From Actinomycetes bacterium (GTDB lineage Bacteria; Actinomycetota; Acidimicrobiia; Acidimicrobiales; JAMCPL01), in the NCBI GenBank assembly GCA_021841005.1, contig JAKBVZ010000036.1, positions 105,375-144,510 on the forward strand: a stretch of 39,136 nt of DNA. The letters run 5' to 3'. The notes beneath the pieces were generated by a model. The model had not been told where the DNA came from, did no database searches, and was given only the letters and a program-made list of their open reading frames with translations. Numbering within the stretch: the stretch's first letter is position 1; each line of letters starts with the position of its first letter. Made by a program: the position numbers and the translations under genes. Positions 9,039 through 22,900 of the stretch are shown here, piece by piece.

Positions 9039-10475
9039 TCAAGCCACCATGCGCCTGGCACGGCGACGACGTATAATCCATAACGCGGATACTGTGACCA
9101 GTCCGATAGATGCCAGCACAATAAGGACAGCTCCTATTACGACGTTCCAAGTCGACTTGCCCGAAACGGAAGACGACTGCTTGACTCCAGGCTCCAACGC
9201 ACCTGCAGGATGTGCAGTAGAAAAAGAGTATCCCCACATGCCACGATCGTAGCTTACGTAAGCGTACCCGCCGAAAAGCACGACCTGTTTGGCAGGAGCA
9301 TAGTAGGCAGCAGGTGCATAGCTGCGGCCCGTTATGCCGGGTGACGCACCAGAAGAAGCAGAAGAGGTGGACGAAGGAAAAAGCGTCGGGGAAGTAACGC
9401 TCCCGCCGGATGCACTGCTTGCTGTACCGCTTGCGCTTGCAGAGGATCCCTGCGTCCAGGTGCTGCCGTTCCATGTCCAGGTATCGTTGAGAAAGGTGCC
9501 TCCATAGGTACTCCCACCAAAAAGCACAACCTGCCTGGATGATGCGTCGTATGCCATGGACGCATCCATGCGTGCAGGCGGGCTTTTCGCCGGATGGGCC
9601 TGCGTCCAGGTGCTGCCGTTCCATGTCCAGGTACTGTCGATTGGGCCACTAGCATTGCTTCCACCAAAGAGCACAACCCGCTTGGATGATGCGTCATATG
9701 CCATGGACCCTCCATAGAGTGCAGGCGGGCTTTTCGCCGGATGGGCCTGCGTCCAGGTGCTGCCGTTCCATGTCCAGGTCTGACGAGAAGGAGGGCCGGT
9801 TATCAGGCTGGCCAGATTTCCTGAAAGGGATACGCTTTGACCATAGCCGCCGAAGAGTACGACCTGCCTGGATGATGCGTCGTATGCCAGAGATACGTCA
9901 GCAAGCGCAGGCGGGCTTTTCACCGGATGAGCCTGCGTCCAGGTACTGCCGTTCCATGTCCAGGTCTGAGCCATTACCTTGTTCTGAGCATTCCTGCCGC
10001 CGAAGAGTACGACCTGCCTGGATGATGCGTCGTATGCCAGAGATACGTCAGCAAGCGCAGGCGGGCTTTTCGCCGGATGGGCCTGCGTCCAGGTACTGCC
10101 GTTCCATGTCCAGGTCTGATCAAGAGTGATACTCTTGGGTCCCGCTCCATTTGCGCTACTAGTACTGCCAGTGCTGGTACCGGTGGCGGCGGGCGATTGC
10201 ACGCCATACCCATACCCGCCAAAAAGTATGACCTGCTTAGTTGCAGCATCGTACACCATGGTGGTATCCGATAGCGCCGGAGGGAGTTTACACGATACCG
10301 AATTACATAAGCGCACCCACCCGGTCGTAGATGCAAACGCTACACCGGCAGTTGTCAGCAATACTCCTGCAGAAATGCTCGACAAAGCCAGCACGACCGC
10401 CACTACCCTCCATGGCAGCAAGCTCTTTGGCTTCACCACCATCAGCCCAAGCCGCCCTTCCAGCCCAATTCTCAT
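9039..10475 (-). CDS. Membrane-anchored kelch-repeat surface protein
   Basis: This 478-residue protein has an N-terminal hydrophobic segment (VVAVVLALSSISAGVLL, residues about 24-45) ending near an AFA site. Six kelch-type blades follow, with the motif MAYDASSRQVVLFGG, and most pair with TWTWNGSTWTQ. A C-terminal transmembrane helix (about 440-465, VVIGAVLIVLASIGLV) and a basic tail IIRRRRARR would anchor it with the propeller outside the cell. The blades at 9530-10110 are nearly identical in DNA. The ATG at 10475 lacks a Shine-Dalgarno but sits 9 nt behind a -10 box; an in-frame ATG 11 codons further in is the alternative. Kelch propellers usually bind proteins or sugars; a specific ligand cannot be read here. 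It lies upstream of the secreted repeat gene on the same strand. Confidence 0.87.
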   Translation of the reverse strand: MRIGLEGRLGLMVVKPKSLLPWRVVAVVLALSSISAGVLLTTAGVAFASTTGWVRLCNSVSCKLPPALSDTTMVYDAATKQVILFGGYGYGVQSPAATGTSTGSTSSANGAGPKSITLDQTWTWNGSTWTQAHPAKSPPALADVSLAYDASSRQVVLFGGRNAQNKVMAQTWTWNGSTWTQAHPVKSPPALADVSLAYDASSRQVVLFGGYGQSVSLSGNLASLITGPPSRQTWTWNGSTWTQAHPAKSPPALYGGSMAYDASSKRVVLFGGSNASGPIDSTWTWNGSTWTQAHPAKSPPARMDASMAYDASSRQVVLFGGSTYGGTFLNDTWTWNGSTWTQGSSASASGTASSASGGSVTSPTLFPSSTSSASSGASPGITGRSYAPAAYYAPAKQVVLFGGYAYVSYDRGMWGYSFSTAHPAGALEPGVKQSSSVSGKSTWNVVIGAVLIVLASIGLVTVSALWIIRRRRARRMVA

Positions 10476-10484
10476 TACCGTTTC

Positions 10485-10513
10485 ATCATAACGGATTCTC
10501 TTTGCCTGTGCAA
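10485..10513 (-). promoter_or_regulatory. Promoter of the kelch gene (leaderless type)
   Basis: On the minus strand TTGCAC (10513-10508), a 17-bp spacer and TATGAT (10490-10485) precede the ATG at 10475 by 9 nt. Transcription would begin 2-4 nt before the start codon, leaving no room for a ribosome binding site. Confidence 0.6.
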
Positions 10514-10592
10514 ACCGTTAGAGATAGCGTTGATGCTTCGGCAATGAGCGCGGCAACCGGAACGCAAGCATTCTCTCGACTCGATACGCGTA

Positions 10593-10622
10593 ATATGTAG
10601 AATCCAAATATGTAGAATCCAA
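10593..10622 (+). repeat. 15-bp direct repeat, two tandem copies
   Basis: ATATGTAGAATCCAA occurs twice without a gap, in the divergent region between the kelch gene and pilT, 20 bp upstream of the pilT -10 box. It may be a slippage duplication or a regulator site. Confidence 0.9.
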
Positions 10623-10641
10623 GCGACACTTGCAATTAGGG

Positions 10642-10647
10642 TATAAT
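10642..10647 (+). promoter_or_regulatory. -10 box of pilT (leaderless type)
   Basis: A perfect TATAAT ends 8 nt before the pilT ATG at 10656. No convincing -35 hexamer stands at the right distance and there is no Shine-Dalgarno. The expected transcription start falls on or next to the start codon. Confidence 0.5.
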
Positions 10648-10655
10648 ATATCCCT

Positions 10656-11774
10656 ATGGACAAAAGTGATCTTGACAAGGTGTTAAAGCTACTGGGTGAA
10701 ATTGATGGCTCGGACCTACACATGAAAGTAGGTGCGCCACCAAGAGTGCGTGTAAACGGTGACTTGAGTTCGCTGAACGATATGCCACCCCTCACCGCTG
10801 ACGACACGAGTCTACTCGCACAATCCATGATGCCACCCAACATCCAGAACATCTTCCAGGATCAGCATGAAGCGGACTTTGCTTACAGCGTACCAGGATT
10901 GGGTCGTTTCAGAGTGAATGCTTACTACCAGCGTTCTTCGGTCGCTCTTGCCATCAGGAGAGTGCGCCCATCCGTCACTATGGAGGAACTCGGTCTTCCT
11001 GATGTCATACGTCGGCTTGCGGAAGAGCAAAGAGGAATGGTGCTGGTAACGGGTCCAACCGGATCGGGAAAGACTACTACGCTCGCCGCGATGATCGACC
11101 ATATAAATCATACACGTGCATGTCATATAGTGGGAATCGAGGATCCGGTGGAATACCTCCACAAAGATGATCTGGCCGCTATAGACCAGCGGGAAGTAGG
11201 ATTCGATACGACCAGTTTCCAGGCGGCAATGAGGGTGGTCCTACGCCAGGATCCTGATGTAATACTGGTGGGAGAGATGCGCGATCCAGAGACGGTTTAC
11301 GCGGCACTTACGGCTGCCGAAACTGGCCACCTGTTGCTCTCGACCGTCCACACGACCAATGTCCCCGAGACCATCAACAGGATAGTGGATTTCTTCCCTC
11401 CGCACCAACATCAGCAGGTACGAGTCAGCCTGTCCTCCTCGTTGAAAGGGATAATCGCCGAAAGGCTCTTGCCAAGAGCCGATGGCACGGGCAGGGTTCC
11501 GGCTTTCGAGATATGTGTATCTACGGGCCGCATACAGCAGGCCATCCTTGATCCTGAGCAGACGGCAGACATAACTCAGATAATCGCCGATGGCGAATAC
11601 TACGGGATGCAGACTTTCGACCAAACTCTTGCCAAGATGCTTCGTGACAACATCATCACCTTGGACGAAGCGATGAGGTCTGCCGATAACCCGCATGATC
11701 TAAAGGTCATACTGGAAACAATGGGGCTCATCCAGACAGGTAGCAACCGGATGGTACGCCAAGTTGTAGCTTAG
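10656..11774 (+). CDS. pilT: Type IV pilus retraction ATPase PilT-like
   Basis: This 372-residue cytoplasmic hexameric ATPase of the PilT/GspE family would power depolymerisation of type IV pili. It begins with the usual PilT N terminus (SDLHMKVGAPPRVRVNG, residues 19-35). The Walker A motif is GPTGSGKTTT (133-142), followed by the Asp box (GIEDPVEYLH), Walker B (DPDVILVGEMRDPET) and the His box (LLLSTVHTTNVPETINRIVD). Length and motif order are normal for PilT. No other pilus gene is visible in the window, so it is an orphan here, as PilT genes often are. The thiolase starts 27 bp downstream on the same strand and may be cotranscribed. The ATG at 10656 agrees with the family N terminus and follows a TATAAT directly. 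Confidence 0.93.
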   Translation: MDKSDLDKVLKLLGEIDGSDLHMKVGAPPRVRVNGDLSSLNDMPPLTADDTSLLAQSMMPPNIQNIFQDQHEADFAYSVPGLGRFRVNAYYQRSSVALAIRRVRPSVTMEELGLPDVIRRLAEEQRGMVLVTGPTGSGKTTTLAAMIDHINHTRACHIVGIEDPVEYLHKDDLAAIDQREVGFDTTSFQAAMRVVLRQDPDVILVGEMRDPETVYAALTAAETGHLLLSTVHTTNVPETINRIVDFFPPHQHQQVRVSLSSSLKGIIAERLLPRADGTGRVPAFEICVSTGRIQQAILDPEQTADITQIIADGEYYGMQTFDQTLAKMLRDNIITLDEAMRSADNPHDLKVILETMGLIQTGSNRMVRQVVA

Positions 11775-11801
11775 TGTGATGGCAACGGATAGGAGGCACT
11801 G

Positions 11802-12986
11802 ATGGCTGGAACTGTTATACTGTCGGGAGCTAGGACTCCCATTGGCAAGCTGTCGGGGTCACTTGCATCCTTGAGTGCAGTGGATCTTGGCGCCGTGGCC
11901 ATCAAAGAAGCTCTGACACGAGCAGGCGTCACACCAGAGCAAGTCGACTACGTCTTCATGGGGCATGTACTCCAAGCAGGACAGGGGCAGATAACTGCTA
12001 GGCAAGCTGCTGCAGGTGCGAGCATACCCATGGATACACCCTCGACAACCGTCAACAAAGTGTGCTTGTCGGGCATGAACGCCATCTACCTGGCCGATCT
12101 GATGATCAATGCAGGAGAGGCAGACATAGTGGTGGCAGGAGGCATGGAGTCGATGACTCGTGCGCCTTACCTGTTGGATCAGGCAAGGCAGGGCTACCGC
12201 TTGGGAAATGCCACCATAGTCGACTCGATGATGTACGACGGCCTCACATGTGCTTTTGACCACTGCGCAATGGGAAAGGCAACGGACAGCTACAACACGG
12301 CGACCGTGGTGTCCAGAGAACGCCAAGATGCCTTTGCGGCGCTATCTCACGAACGGGCAGCCAATGCTCAGAAAAATGGGCGTTTCGCATTGGAGATAGC
12401 TCCAGTCTCCATACCTCAACGTAAGGGCGATCCCGTAACCGTCGATTCAGACGAGGGAATACGTCCAGGTACCACCGCTGAATCTCTATCTGGTCTCAAA
12501 CCGGCATTTTCACCGGACGGTACGATCACCGCTGGTAACGCAAGCCAGATCTCCGACGGTGCAGCAGCGGTCATCGTGACCTCCAGAGACACGGCCGAGC
12601 GCCTCGGTGCTGAACCTCTCGGTGAGATATCCGGCTATGGCCAGGTAGCGGGCCCTAACGCATCGCTGCTGCATCAGCCCTCCAGCGCCATCCGCAAAGC
12701 GCTTGAAAGAGCTGGCAGGTCCATAGGAGACGTCGATCTGTTCGAAATCAACGAAGCCTTTGCAGCAGTAGGACTCGCCTCGATGGACGATCTTGGCATT
12801 GACAGCCAGGTATGTAATCTCAATGGAGGAGCCATAGCACTCGGGCACCCGTTGGGAGCTTCAGGAGCTCGCTTGGTTGTTACTTTGCTCTACGAGATGA
12901 AAGCCCGTGGAGCCGCTCTGGGCGCAGCGGGTCTATGCGGCGGCGGCGGGCAAGGAGATGCGATCATCCTATCCGCTACCCGCTGA
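11802..12986 (+). CDS. Acetyl-CoA acetyltransferase (thiolase)
   Basis: This 394-residue thiolase condenses two acetyl-CoA to acetoacetyl-CoA or runs the reverse cleavage. The acyl-accepting Cys88 is in NKVCLSG, His349 in [12 protein letters not shown] and the second catalytic Cys379 in [11 protein letters not shown]. Length and spacing are typical of biosynthetic thiolases (AtoB/PhaA/ThlA). The start is supported by AGGAGG a few bases before ATG (GGATAGGAGGCACTGATG). The gene follows pilT by 27 bp. With the ccr operon at 30217-33892 it could feed acetoacetyl-CoA, after reduction and dehydration by enzymes not in this window, towards crotonyl-CoA. Substrate chain length is not visible, so a 3-ketoacyl-CoA thiolase role remains possible. 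Confidence 0.92.
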   Translation: MAGTVILSGARTPIGKLSGSLASLSAVDLGAVAIKEALTRAGVTPEQVDYVFMGHVLQAGQGQITARQAAAGASIPMDTPSTTVNKVCLSGMNAIYLADLMINAGEADIVVAGGMESMTRAPYLLDQARQGYRLGNATIVDSMMYDGLTCAFDHCAMGKATDSYNTATVVSRERQDAFAALSHERAANAQKNGRFALEIAPVSIPQRKGDPVTVDSDEGIRPGTTAESLSGLKPAFSPDGTITAGNASQISDGAAAVIVTSRDTAERLGAEPLGEISGYGQVAGPNASLLHQPSSAIRKALERAGRSIGDVDLFEINEAFAAVGLASMDDLGIDSQVCNLNGGAIALGHPLGASGARLVVTLLYEMKARGAALGAAGLCGGGGQGDAIILSATR

Positions 12987-13200
12987 CCATCATCGCTTAC
13001 CGGCAGGATACCGCCTCCTCATGCCTTCATGAGAAGCGCATGAAAGCGTGCACGCGATACGTTTGACACGCACGGTCCTTGTCCCATACCATGCAACCGC
13101 ACGACAGGCCATGACAATGTCCGTACCAGGTGATGCGCGTGAGCGTCAGCATCTTCGGGATACAGAAGCTGCTTGGGCCGCTTGGGCTGGCAATGATCCA
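12987..13200. other. Convergent intergenic region between thiolase and acnA
   Basis: No gene is credible here. The only structure seen is a 6-bp inverted repeat TTCATG/CATGAA at 13026-13044, too weak to call a terminator, and a small direct repeat GCTTGGGC near 13172-13187. Confidence 0.5.
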
Positions 13201-16200
13201 CTACCCGAGTATCTGGCGCAGCACGTACTGGAGGATGCCGCCATTGCGGTAGTACTTCACTTCGGTCTCCGTATCCAGCCTTACCGTGCAGGCAACCACC
13301 TTGTCGCCAAAGTGCACATCGAGGATGTGTGGCACGGGGTCGCTGGAGATAGCCTCGATCCCAGGTATGGACACCTCCTCGCTACCGGTGATCCCCAGAG
13401 ATTCCATATCTGCACCATCTGGTAGTTGCAGCGGCAGTATGCCCATGCCCACCAGGTTGGAACGATGGATCCTCTCGAAACTCCTTGCCACCACCGCACG
13501 TATACCAAGAAGAGCTGGGCCTTTTGCCGCCCAGTCCCTGGAAGACCCGGTGCCGTATTCCTTTCCGGCCAAGATGACAAGGGGAGTGCCTGCGGCTGCG
13601 TTTTCACCCGTGCCTGCGGCTGCATTACGGGCTGCTCCCGTATCTGCTCCCGTCCCCGTTCCCGCATACATCATAGCGGCATCGTATATCGTAGTCTGGG
13701 TATTGCTAGGGATATGGACCGTAAACCCACCTTCCTGTTCCGGCACCATCTTGTTACGTATGCGAGCATTGGCGAAGGTGCCCCTCATCATCACTTCGTG
13801 GTTGCCCCGCCTGGAACCGTAGGAATTGAACTCCTTGGGTTCCACCCCGCGTTCCTCCAGCCACCTTCCGGCTGGGCTGGTAGGCGAGATCGACCCCGCC
13901 GGAGAGATATGATCGGTGGTCACGCTGTCCCCGAGTACAGCTAGGATGCTCCCTTTCTTGAAAGGACGTGCCTGCGGGATTGCCGTATCCATCTTGGTGA
14001 AGAACGGCGGCTCGAGTACGTAAGTGGAACCGGTATCCCAATCGAAAGTATCGCTTACTGGTACATCTATCGATTGCCAGTGCTCATCGCCCGTAAAGAC
14101 CGAGGCGTACCTGCTCTTGAAAGAGTCCCTCGTCACGCAGGACCTAACCGTCGATACAACCTCCTCGTCGCTCGGCCAGATGTCCTCGAGAAATACCTCC
14201 TGGCCGTCCGGGGACGTACCAATCGGCTCTGTGGTCAGATCCAAGCGCATCGTACCTGCAAGCGCGTAGGCCACCACCAGCGGAGGAGAGGCAAGATAGT
14301 TGGACCGGACATCGGGGTGTATGCGCCCTTCGAAGTTCCGGTTACCAGACAGCACAGCGCATGTGGTCAGACCTGCCTCCCTTATGGCCTCCGATACGCC
14401 CGGTACCAGTGGCCCCGAATTGCCTATGCAGGTGGTGCAACCATAGCCCACAAGGTTGAAGCCGATGCTGGACAGCGCCTCGTCGAGTCCAGCTCTTTCC
14501 AGGTAGTCCATCACCACCCGGGAACCTGGAGCTAGAGAAGTTTTCACCCAGGGTTTCGGCAACAGCCCGAAATCATGTGCCTTTCTTGCAAGCAAACCCG
14601 CCGCCACCAGGACGTAAGGGTTGGAGGTATTGGTGCAGCTGGTGATGGCCGCTATCACCACGTCCCCGTCGGAGAGGTGTGTGACCTCCGCCACTGCATC
14701 ATCGCCCGACCCATCATCGCCCTCGAGCACATGCGTTTTCGGAGAATGCCCCAGTGCATCCTGGAAAGCCATCTTTGCACCGGAAAGCGGAATCCTGTCC
14801 TGAGGACGGGACGGCCCGGCAATCGACGGTTCCACCGATGACAGGTCGAGCTCGACCAGCTCGTCGTAGATCACCCCGTCATATCCCGTCGCTGCAGCAC
14901 CATGATCCATGTTGCCTGATCCGCCCGTTGCGCTCGGTCCGCCTGGTCTGCCTGGTCCACCCTGTCCGTCTGATCCATCTGGTCCGCCCTGCGCAGGGCC
15001 GGCATATCCTGATCCATGGAAGAGCCCCTGATGCTTTGTATATGCCTCCACCAGCAACACCTGCTCATCCTGGCGGGCGGTCATTCTCAGGTAATCGAGA
15101 GTTGCCGCATCTACGGGGAATATACCGCAGGTAGCCCCGTACTCAGGCGCCATGTTGGCTATCGTCGCCCTGGTCTCCACCGGCAATGACGCAATCCCTT
15201 CCCCGAAGTATTCCACCAGCTTCCCGACCACACCGTGAGACCGCAGGAGCGCCGTCAGGGTAAGCACGAGGTCGGTGGAGGTGACGCCCGGCTGCAACTC
15301 TCCGTAAAGCCGGACCCCCACTACGCTCGGTATCGTCATAGTAAGTGGTTGGCCGAGCATGGCCGCCTCCGCTTCGATACCCCCTACTCCCCATCCAAGC
15401 ACGCCAAGTCCATTGACCATCGTGGTATGAGAATCAGTGCCTACGAGGGTATCGGGATATGCCTCGATATATTCTCCGTCGCCCGCAGCAAACACCACTC
15501 TTGCGAGGTATTCCAGGTTTACCTGGTGGCAGATACCTGTACCTGGAGGCACCACCGAGAAGTTGTCAAAAGCGCCCTGGGCATAGCGCAGGAGCCTGTA
15601 GCGTTCTATGTTGCGGTGGTATTCCATCTCCACGTTCCTCGCAAACGGATTCTCGCCTGTCCAGTAGTCGACGATGACGGAATGATCTATGACCAGCTCG
15701 ACCGGTACGTGCGGGTTGATCTTCTGCGGATCGCCACCGAGCCTCACCATGGCATCGCGCATCGCCGCCAGGTCGCACACTGCAGGCACGCCTGTAAAAT
15801 CCTGCATGAGCACTCTTTCAGGGCTGAAGGCTATCTCGTGACTCAGCTGCTCGTAACCAGCCTGCTGGTCATCCACACCGACACCGACGCTCGCACCATT
15901 TACACCCGCGCCTGGACCCGTATCTGCACTCGCGCTCACGCCCATGTCCGCCCCTGCACCGCCTACGCTTGCACGCCTACGCATCCTCGAAGCCACCGCC
16001 TCTATGTCCTCCCGTTTCACATTGACCCCGTCCTCGTGGCGCAGCAGGTTCTCCAGGATGATCTTCAGGCAGTAAGGCAAGCGGTGAACCTCGTAACTCG
16101 CAGGCAGCTTGTTCAGATCAAATATCTGATAGTTGGTATCGTCCACCCGCAATCCAGCACGCACACCAAAACTGTCAAGCGAACGGCTGCCTGACGGATT

Positions 16201-16239
16201 GCCTACACCCGCACCGGAACTGCCCTTATGGTTGCTCAT
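13201..16239 (-). CDS. acnA: Aconitate hydratase (AcnA/IRP type) with low-complexity inserts
   Basis: This 1012-residue TCA-cycle and glyoxylate enzyme interconverts citrate and isocitrate with a [4Fe-4S] cluster. Cluster ligands are Cys535 (TSCTNTS) and Cys601/Cys604 (GYGCTTCIGNSGP). Other signatures are TDSHTTMVNGLGVLGWGVGG (about 268-287), DSVTTDHISPAGSI and GKEYGTGSSRDWAAKG. The family is usually about 890-930 residues; the excess is in three Gly/Ala/Pro-rich inserts at about 86-132, 409-455 and 855-885, all likely surface loops. The inserts are made of short degenerate DNA repeats. The start at 16239 has only a modest GGGAAG 9 nt upstream, and the N-terminal 20 residues are also low complexity. 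The gene is divergent from thiC and converges on the thiolase. Confidence 0.95.
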   Translation of the reverse strand: MSNHKGSSGAGVGNPSGSRSLDSFGVRAGLRVDDTNYQIFDLNKLPASYEVHRLPYCLKIILENLLRHEDGVNVKREDIEAVASRMRRRASVGGAGADMGVSASADTGPGAGVNGASVGVGVDDQQAGYEQLSHEIAFSPERVLMQDFTGVPAVCDLAAMRDAMVRLGGDPQKINPHVPVELVIDHSVIVDYWTGENPFARNVEMEYHRNIERYRLLRYAQGAFDNFSVVPPGTGICHQVNLEYLARVVFAAGDGEYIEAYPDTLVGTDSHTTMVNGLGVLGWGVGGIEAEAAMLGQPLTMTIPSVVGVRLYGELQPGVTSTDLVLTLTALLRSHGVVGKLVEYFGEGIASLPVETRATIANMAPEYGATCGIFPVDAATLDYLRMTARQDEQVLLVEAYTKHQGLFHGSGYAGPAQGGPDGSDGQGGPGRPGGPSATGGSGNMDHGAAATGYDGVIYDELVELDLSSVEPSIAGPSRPQDRIPLSGAKMAFQDALGHSPKTHVLEGDDGSGDDAVAEVTHLSDGDVVIAAITSCTNTSNPYVLVAAGLLARKAHDFGLLPKPWVKTSLAPGSRVVMDYLERAGLDEALSSIGFNLVGYGCTTCIGNSGPLVPGVSEAIREAGLTTCAVLSGNRNFEGRIHPDVRSNYLASPPLVVAYALAGTMRLDLTTEPIGTSPDGQEVFLEDIWPSDEEVVSTVRSCVTRDSFKSRYASVFTGDEHWQSIDVPVSDTFDWDTGSTYVLEPPFFTKMDTAIPQARPFKKGSILAVLGDSVTTDHISPAGSISPTSPAGRWLEERGVEPKEFNSYGSRRGNHEVMMRGTFANARIRNKMVPEQEGGFTVHIPSNTQTTIYDAAMMYAGTGTGADTGAARNAAAGTGENAAAGTPLVILAGKEYGTGSSRDWAAKGPALLGIRAVVARSFERIHRSNLVGMGILPLQLPDGADMESLGITGSEEVSIPGIEAISSDPVPHILDVHFGDKVVACTVRLDTETEVKYYRNGGILQYVLRQILG

Positions 16240-16260
16240 CTATAATACTTCCCAGCTCAT

Positions 16261-16290
16261 CTCTAGTAACCTCTAGTAACCTCTAGTAAC
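16261..16290. repeat. 10-bp tandem repeat, three copies, upstream of acnA
   Basis: CTCTAGTAAC occurs three times in a row, starting 22 bp upstream of the acnA start codon. Helical (10-bp) periodicity makes a regulator site conceivable, but slippage is equally possible. Confidence 0.95.
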
Positions 16291-16350
16291 GATGGTATCC
16301 AACTGCAGTAAATACTGTTGCATCCACTCCTTGCAACGGTACAAGCGGCT

Positions 16351-16380
16351 TACCGCTCAGTGCAATACCGCTCAGTGCAA
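16351..16380. repeat. 15-bp tandem repeat, two copies
   Basis: TACCGCTCAGTGCAA is present twice without a gap in the acnA-thiC divergent region. Confidence 0.95.
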
Positions 16381-16619
16381 CACTTGTGTCTGTGTTGATT
16401 GTGCCTGTTCGTGTCGGATGCTGTACACCATTTTCTTCTTTTCTCCGTACCATTCTGCCTCACAGCCTGTCTGCTCCGCCACTTTGCACAGGTAGGTTCC
16501 ACGGCACACTCCACAGACCGTATTACTTCCTCTCCACTTCTGCCGCGATGAATTACTCTAGCGGACACATCTCGCAGTATGGCGAGCTAGAATAACATGA
16601 GACCGGATGGTCCGGTCAC

Positions 16620-19867
<3,248 letters not shown>

Positions 19868-19954
19868 ACCGTTGGCCCTATCCTCCAACTTTGTCGCTTA
19901 CCTTATCGCTTACCAGTTACCGGCAGCAAACTCCGACCCTATGGTGCAGTATAT

Positions 19955-22900
19955 TCAGCGAGCGGTCGACAGCAGGACCATCTGGGCGTTGCTTCCACCG
20001 AAGTTGTTCTCACCGAGCAGGTAGCAGGTATCGGTAGCAGGACACGATAGGGACTGTGTCTGTCCGTTCCCATCCATGCCTCCCACCCCAAAATGCTGGT
20101 ATCCTGGGGGGAACATGGCGGAGTCATCCACCCAGGTAGCACCGCCATCGGTCGTGGAAAAGGCCACCGCATGGCTGGTGGAATTGACCTGCCCACCATT
20201 ACCGACCATGAGACAGGTCCACTGACTTACGCACGATATGGCAGACATCCATGTCCCTGGGTCACCTTCATCGGCACTTTCATTATATCCAGGTGGTGCA
20301 TTACCCGATAGATCCAACCACGAGGTGCCGCCATCGAGAGATTCTACGATCAAAGGATTGCCGAGAACGTTGGTGGTCGAGAAACCGCCTGAGATCTCGC
20401 CTGTAAGCCAGCAGGTGCCTGTTGGCTGGCAGCTAAGTGCTGGGCTGGGATAACCGCCACTTGGCTGGACATCGGCTGGAAGCCCATGGTCTTCATCTTG
20501 CCACGTGATCCCGCCGTTTGTGGTGGCAATGATGGAGATGAAGTAGGGAGAAGGATGCAGATTCACGTACATGCCGGCGGCAATACAGTCAGTGGCTGTA
20601 GTGCATGAGACATTATAGGGATCGAAACCGGTCAGGGGAATGCCAGGACCGTCATTTATCCAGGTCGCGCCTCCGTCAGTGGTGCTGATCATAGGGTATA
20701 GTTGGTAGCCGGCACTGTTTGAGGGGCCGTCCAGCGACATGACAAAACAGGTTCCTGGCGCGACGCAGGATATGCCGCTCGGTTCCCACATCTGTCCTTC
20801 TTGGGCATAGACGGCGTTACGCAGGCCTGCCGGGAGGTTGGCGTACTCGTCTACCCAGGAGGCTCCGCCATCGGTCGTCTTCCAGATGTCTCCGTCATTT
20901 ACATAGGCGCCGATCTCGTCCTGAAATTGTATCTGGCCAACCAGCCAGCAGGTGCTCGGGCTGATGCACGACAGGCCAACCGCCGATGCATTACGTGCAT
21001 TTGCAGGAAGCGCCGGCGTGATGTCGAGCCATGTGACCCCCGAATTGGTTGTTCTGAATAGGTGGATGTAGGCGTTTTCGGGCCCGGCCGCCAGGATGAA
21101 ACAGGTGGTCGCAGATGGACAGGAGAGACTGACTGGCGTATCTGATGATGCGCCGGGCGGGAGCTGCTGTGGTAGGAACGACACGCTTTGATCTATCGTG
21201 ACAGTAGCGGTGTGTCCTCCCTGGGACTCCGTGGCAGTCAATGTGCAGGTCTCCACTGTGGTGGAAGCCGTGTAAGTGACCTGAGCCTCTCCGCCTGCAC
21301 TTGTTTGGACACTTGGCGCCGAAAGCGTTCCACAGGTCGACGGCGACACGGCGAAACTCACGTTGTCACCTTGTATAGGCTGACCTTGGGTAGACACCAC
21401 TATGGCAGTGACGGTCGATGCTGACGAGGTCAGCGCCACCAGGGAGTTCGGCTCGGCAACCAGGGTAAGGGGTTCGATCCCGCCGGAGGCCTGAGCTACA
21501 GGCCATGTAACCGAGATGAGAGTGGTGCTATAGCTCGCGATGGTGATGTCGAGTAGCTTGAAAGTGATCCCGGCGGTGGCATCTATGCCGGCTGTCAGTG
21601 TCCACCAGGGATTGGCGGTCGAGGAGGCGGACAGCTCGGTAAACCCTTCCACCCCGAAGGTGGGACCCACGATCCCGTAAATAAGTATGTCAAGCTCAGG
21701 CCCCGCGGAAAGCTTGACGGATGCATCGCCGCTTACCAAGGGGGTGCCTGCATGGACAGTGTGACTGAACGAGGAAGTGGGCGAGCAGTTCCCACCCGAA
21801 CAGCTAAGTCCCGCAGAGATAGTCGCCTCTTCGGTAACCGTATCGGATATTCCGACGGTTACCTGGCCATCCATGTTCACCACGAAGTCGAGTTCTGGAA
21901 CCAGTACTACCGGGATCGGACCTACCTGGATGTCGATAGGATCGAGAATATCCTCACCGAGATCTACGGAATTACTGTATCCTGCAGCAACCGTTGCAGT
22001 GGCTGAGAGGGCAAGTTGACCGGTCTGCTGTGCCGTTACGGAGAAGTTGACCTGTGGGGCCTGGAAGAGCGGAAAGTTCACAGAGAAACCGAATGATACT
22101 GACATTCCGACACATCCACTTGCTGTTACGGACCCGGAGGACGAGCTGTAGAGCGGTACATTGGAGAGCGCCGCTGTGAAACCGGTACCGCAGTTCGGCG
22201 AGCTCGTGGGTCCTGACGAGCTGGTCATCGGCTGGAGGCGTACACCCGCTCGAGCCGGATTCACAGAAGCAATCTGCGATGGATCGAGAGACATGTTCAC
22301 CGAGAAGCCGCCCCCTGCGAGAGCATGCACAAGATCCGTCGGCGCCGTGGTTACCACCACCTGAGAACCGGAAGTGGAAACGGCGGTAACGAGACGAAGC
22401 AAGCCATCAGGAGCCTGCGTGCTCGAAGGAAGCGCCAGGATGTCGCCTGGGAGGAGCGATGAGAGCTGGGAAGTGGAAGACGAGAAGGTCAGCGTCGATC
22501 CGCTGGAGCTTACATTGGAGAGGGCCTGCCTGCTGGCCGAAGAGAGCACCTGGGTGGTAGGAGGGATAATGATGCTGCCGGAGAGGTAGCCATAGATATC
22601 CACTACGACATCGACAGCTCCACGGTAATTATATATGTCGACAGCTCCACTGTTGGAAAGTTTGGCTATCACGAGGTTGGGAATGGCGGCGCCGGGTACG
22701 ATATTGATGTCACTGGCAAGTGGCGGTGTAGAATCTGCAGGGTAGACCGTCAAGTACGAAGGCGCCTGGGCGTCCACGGCTGTTACGTTCAGCACTGCTG
22801 CAACAGGAGGAACGGAAGTATTCTCGGCTGGTACACCGCCAACCCCTGCCACCTGGACTTTGAGTATCCCGCCTGTTGCAAGTGTGTCGCCGGCATAGGG

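Larger units (their letters stand above)
16240..16619. other. Divergent acnA-thiC intergenic region
   Basis: About 380 bp without a credible gene precede the thiC riboswitch. It holds the 10-bp triple repeat at 16261 and the 15-bp double repeat at 16351. Short open frames here have no ribosome binding site or recognisable composition. Confidence 0.6.

Noticed and set aside
15235-16194. 319-codon plus-strand open frame antisense to acnA
   Set aside because: It lies wholly within a conserved aconitase and has unnatural His/Arg-rich composition.
16292-16595. Small open frames between acnA and thiC
   Set aside because: Overlapping frames on both strands, low-quality composition and no ribosome site; part of the region is tandem repeat.
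19955-21150. Sialidase activity of the C-terminal propeller
   Set aside because: Asp boxes are present, but the Arg triad and the FRIP motif of sialidases are not seen.
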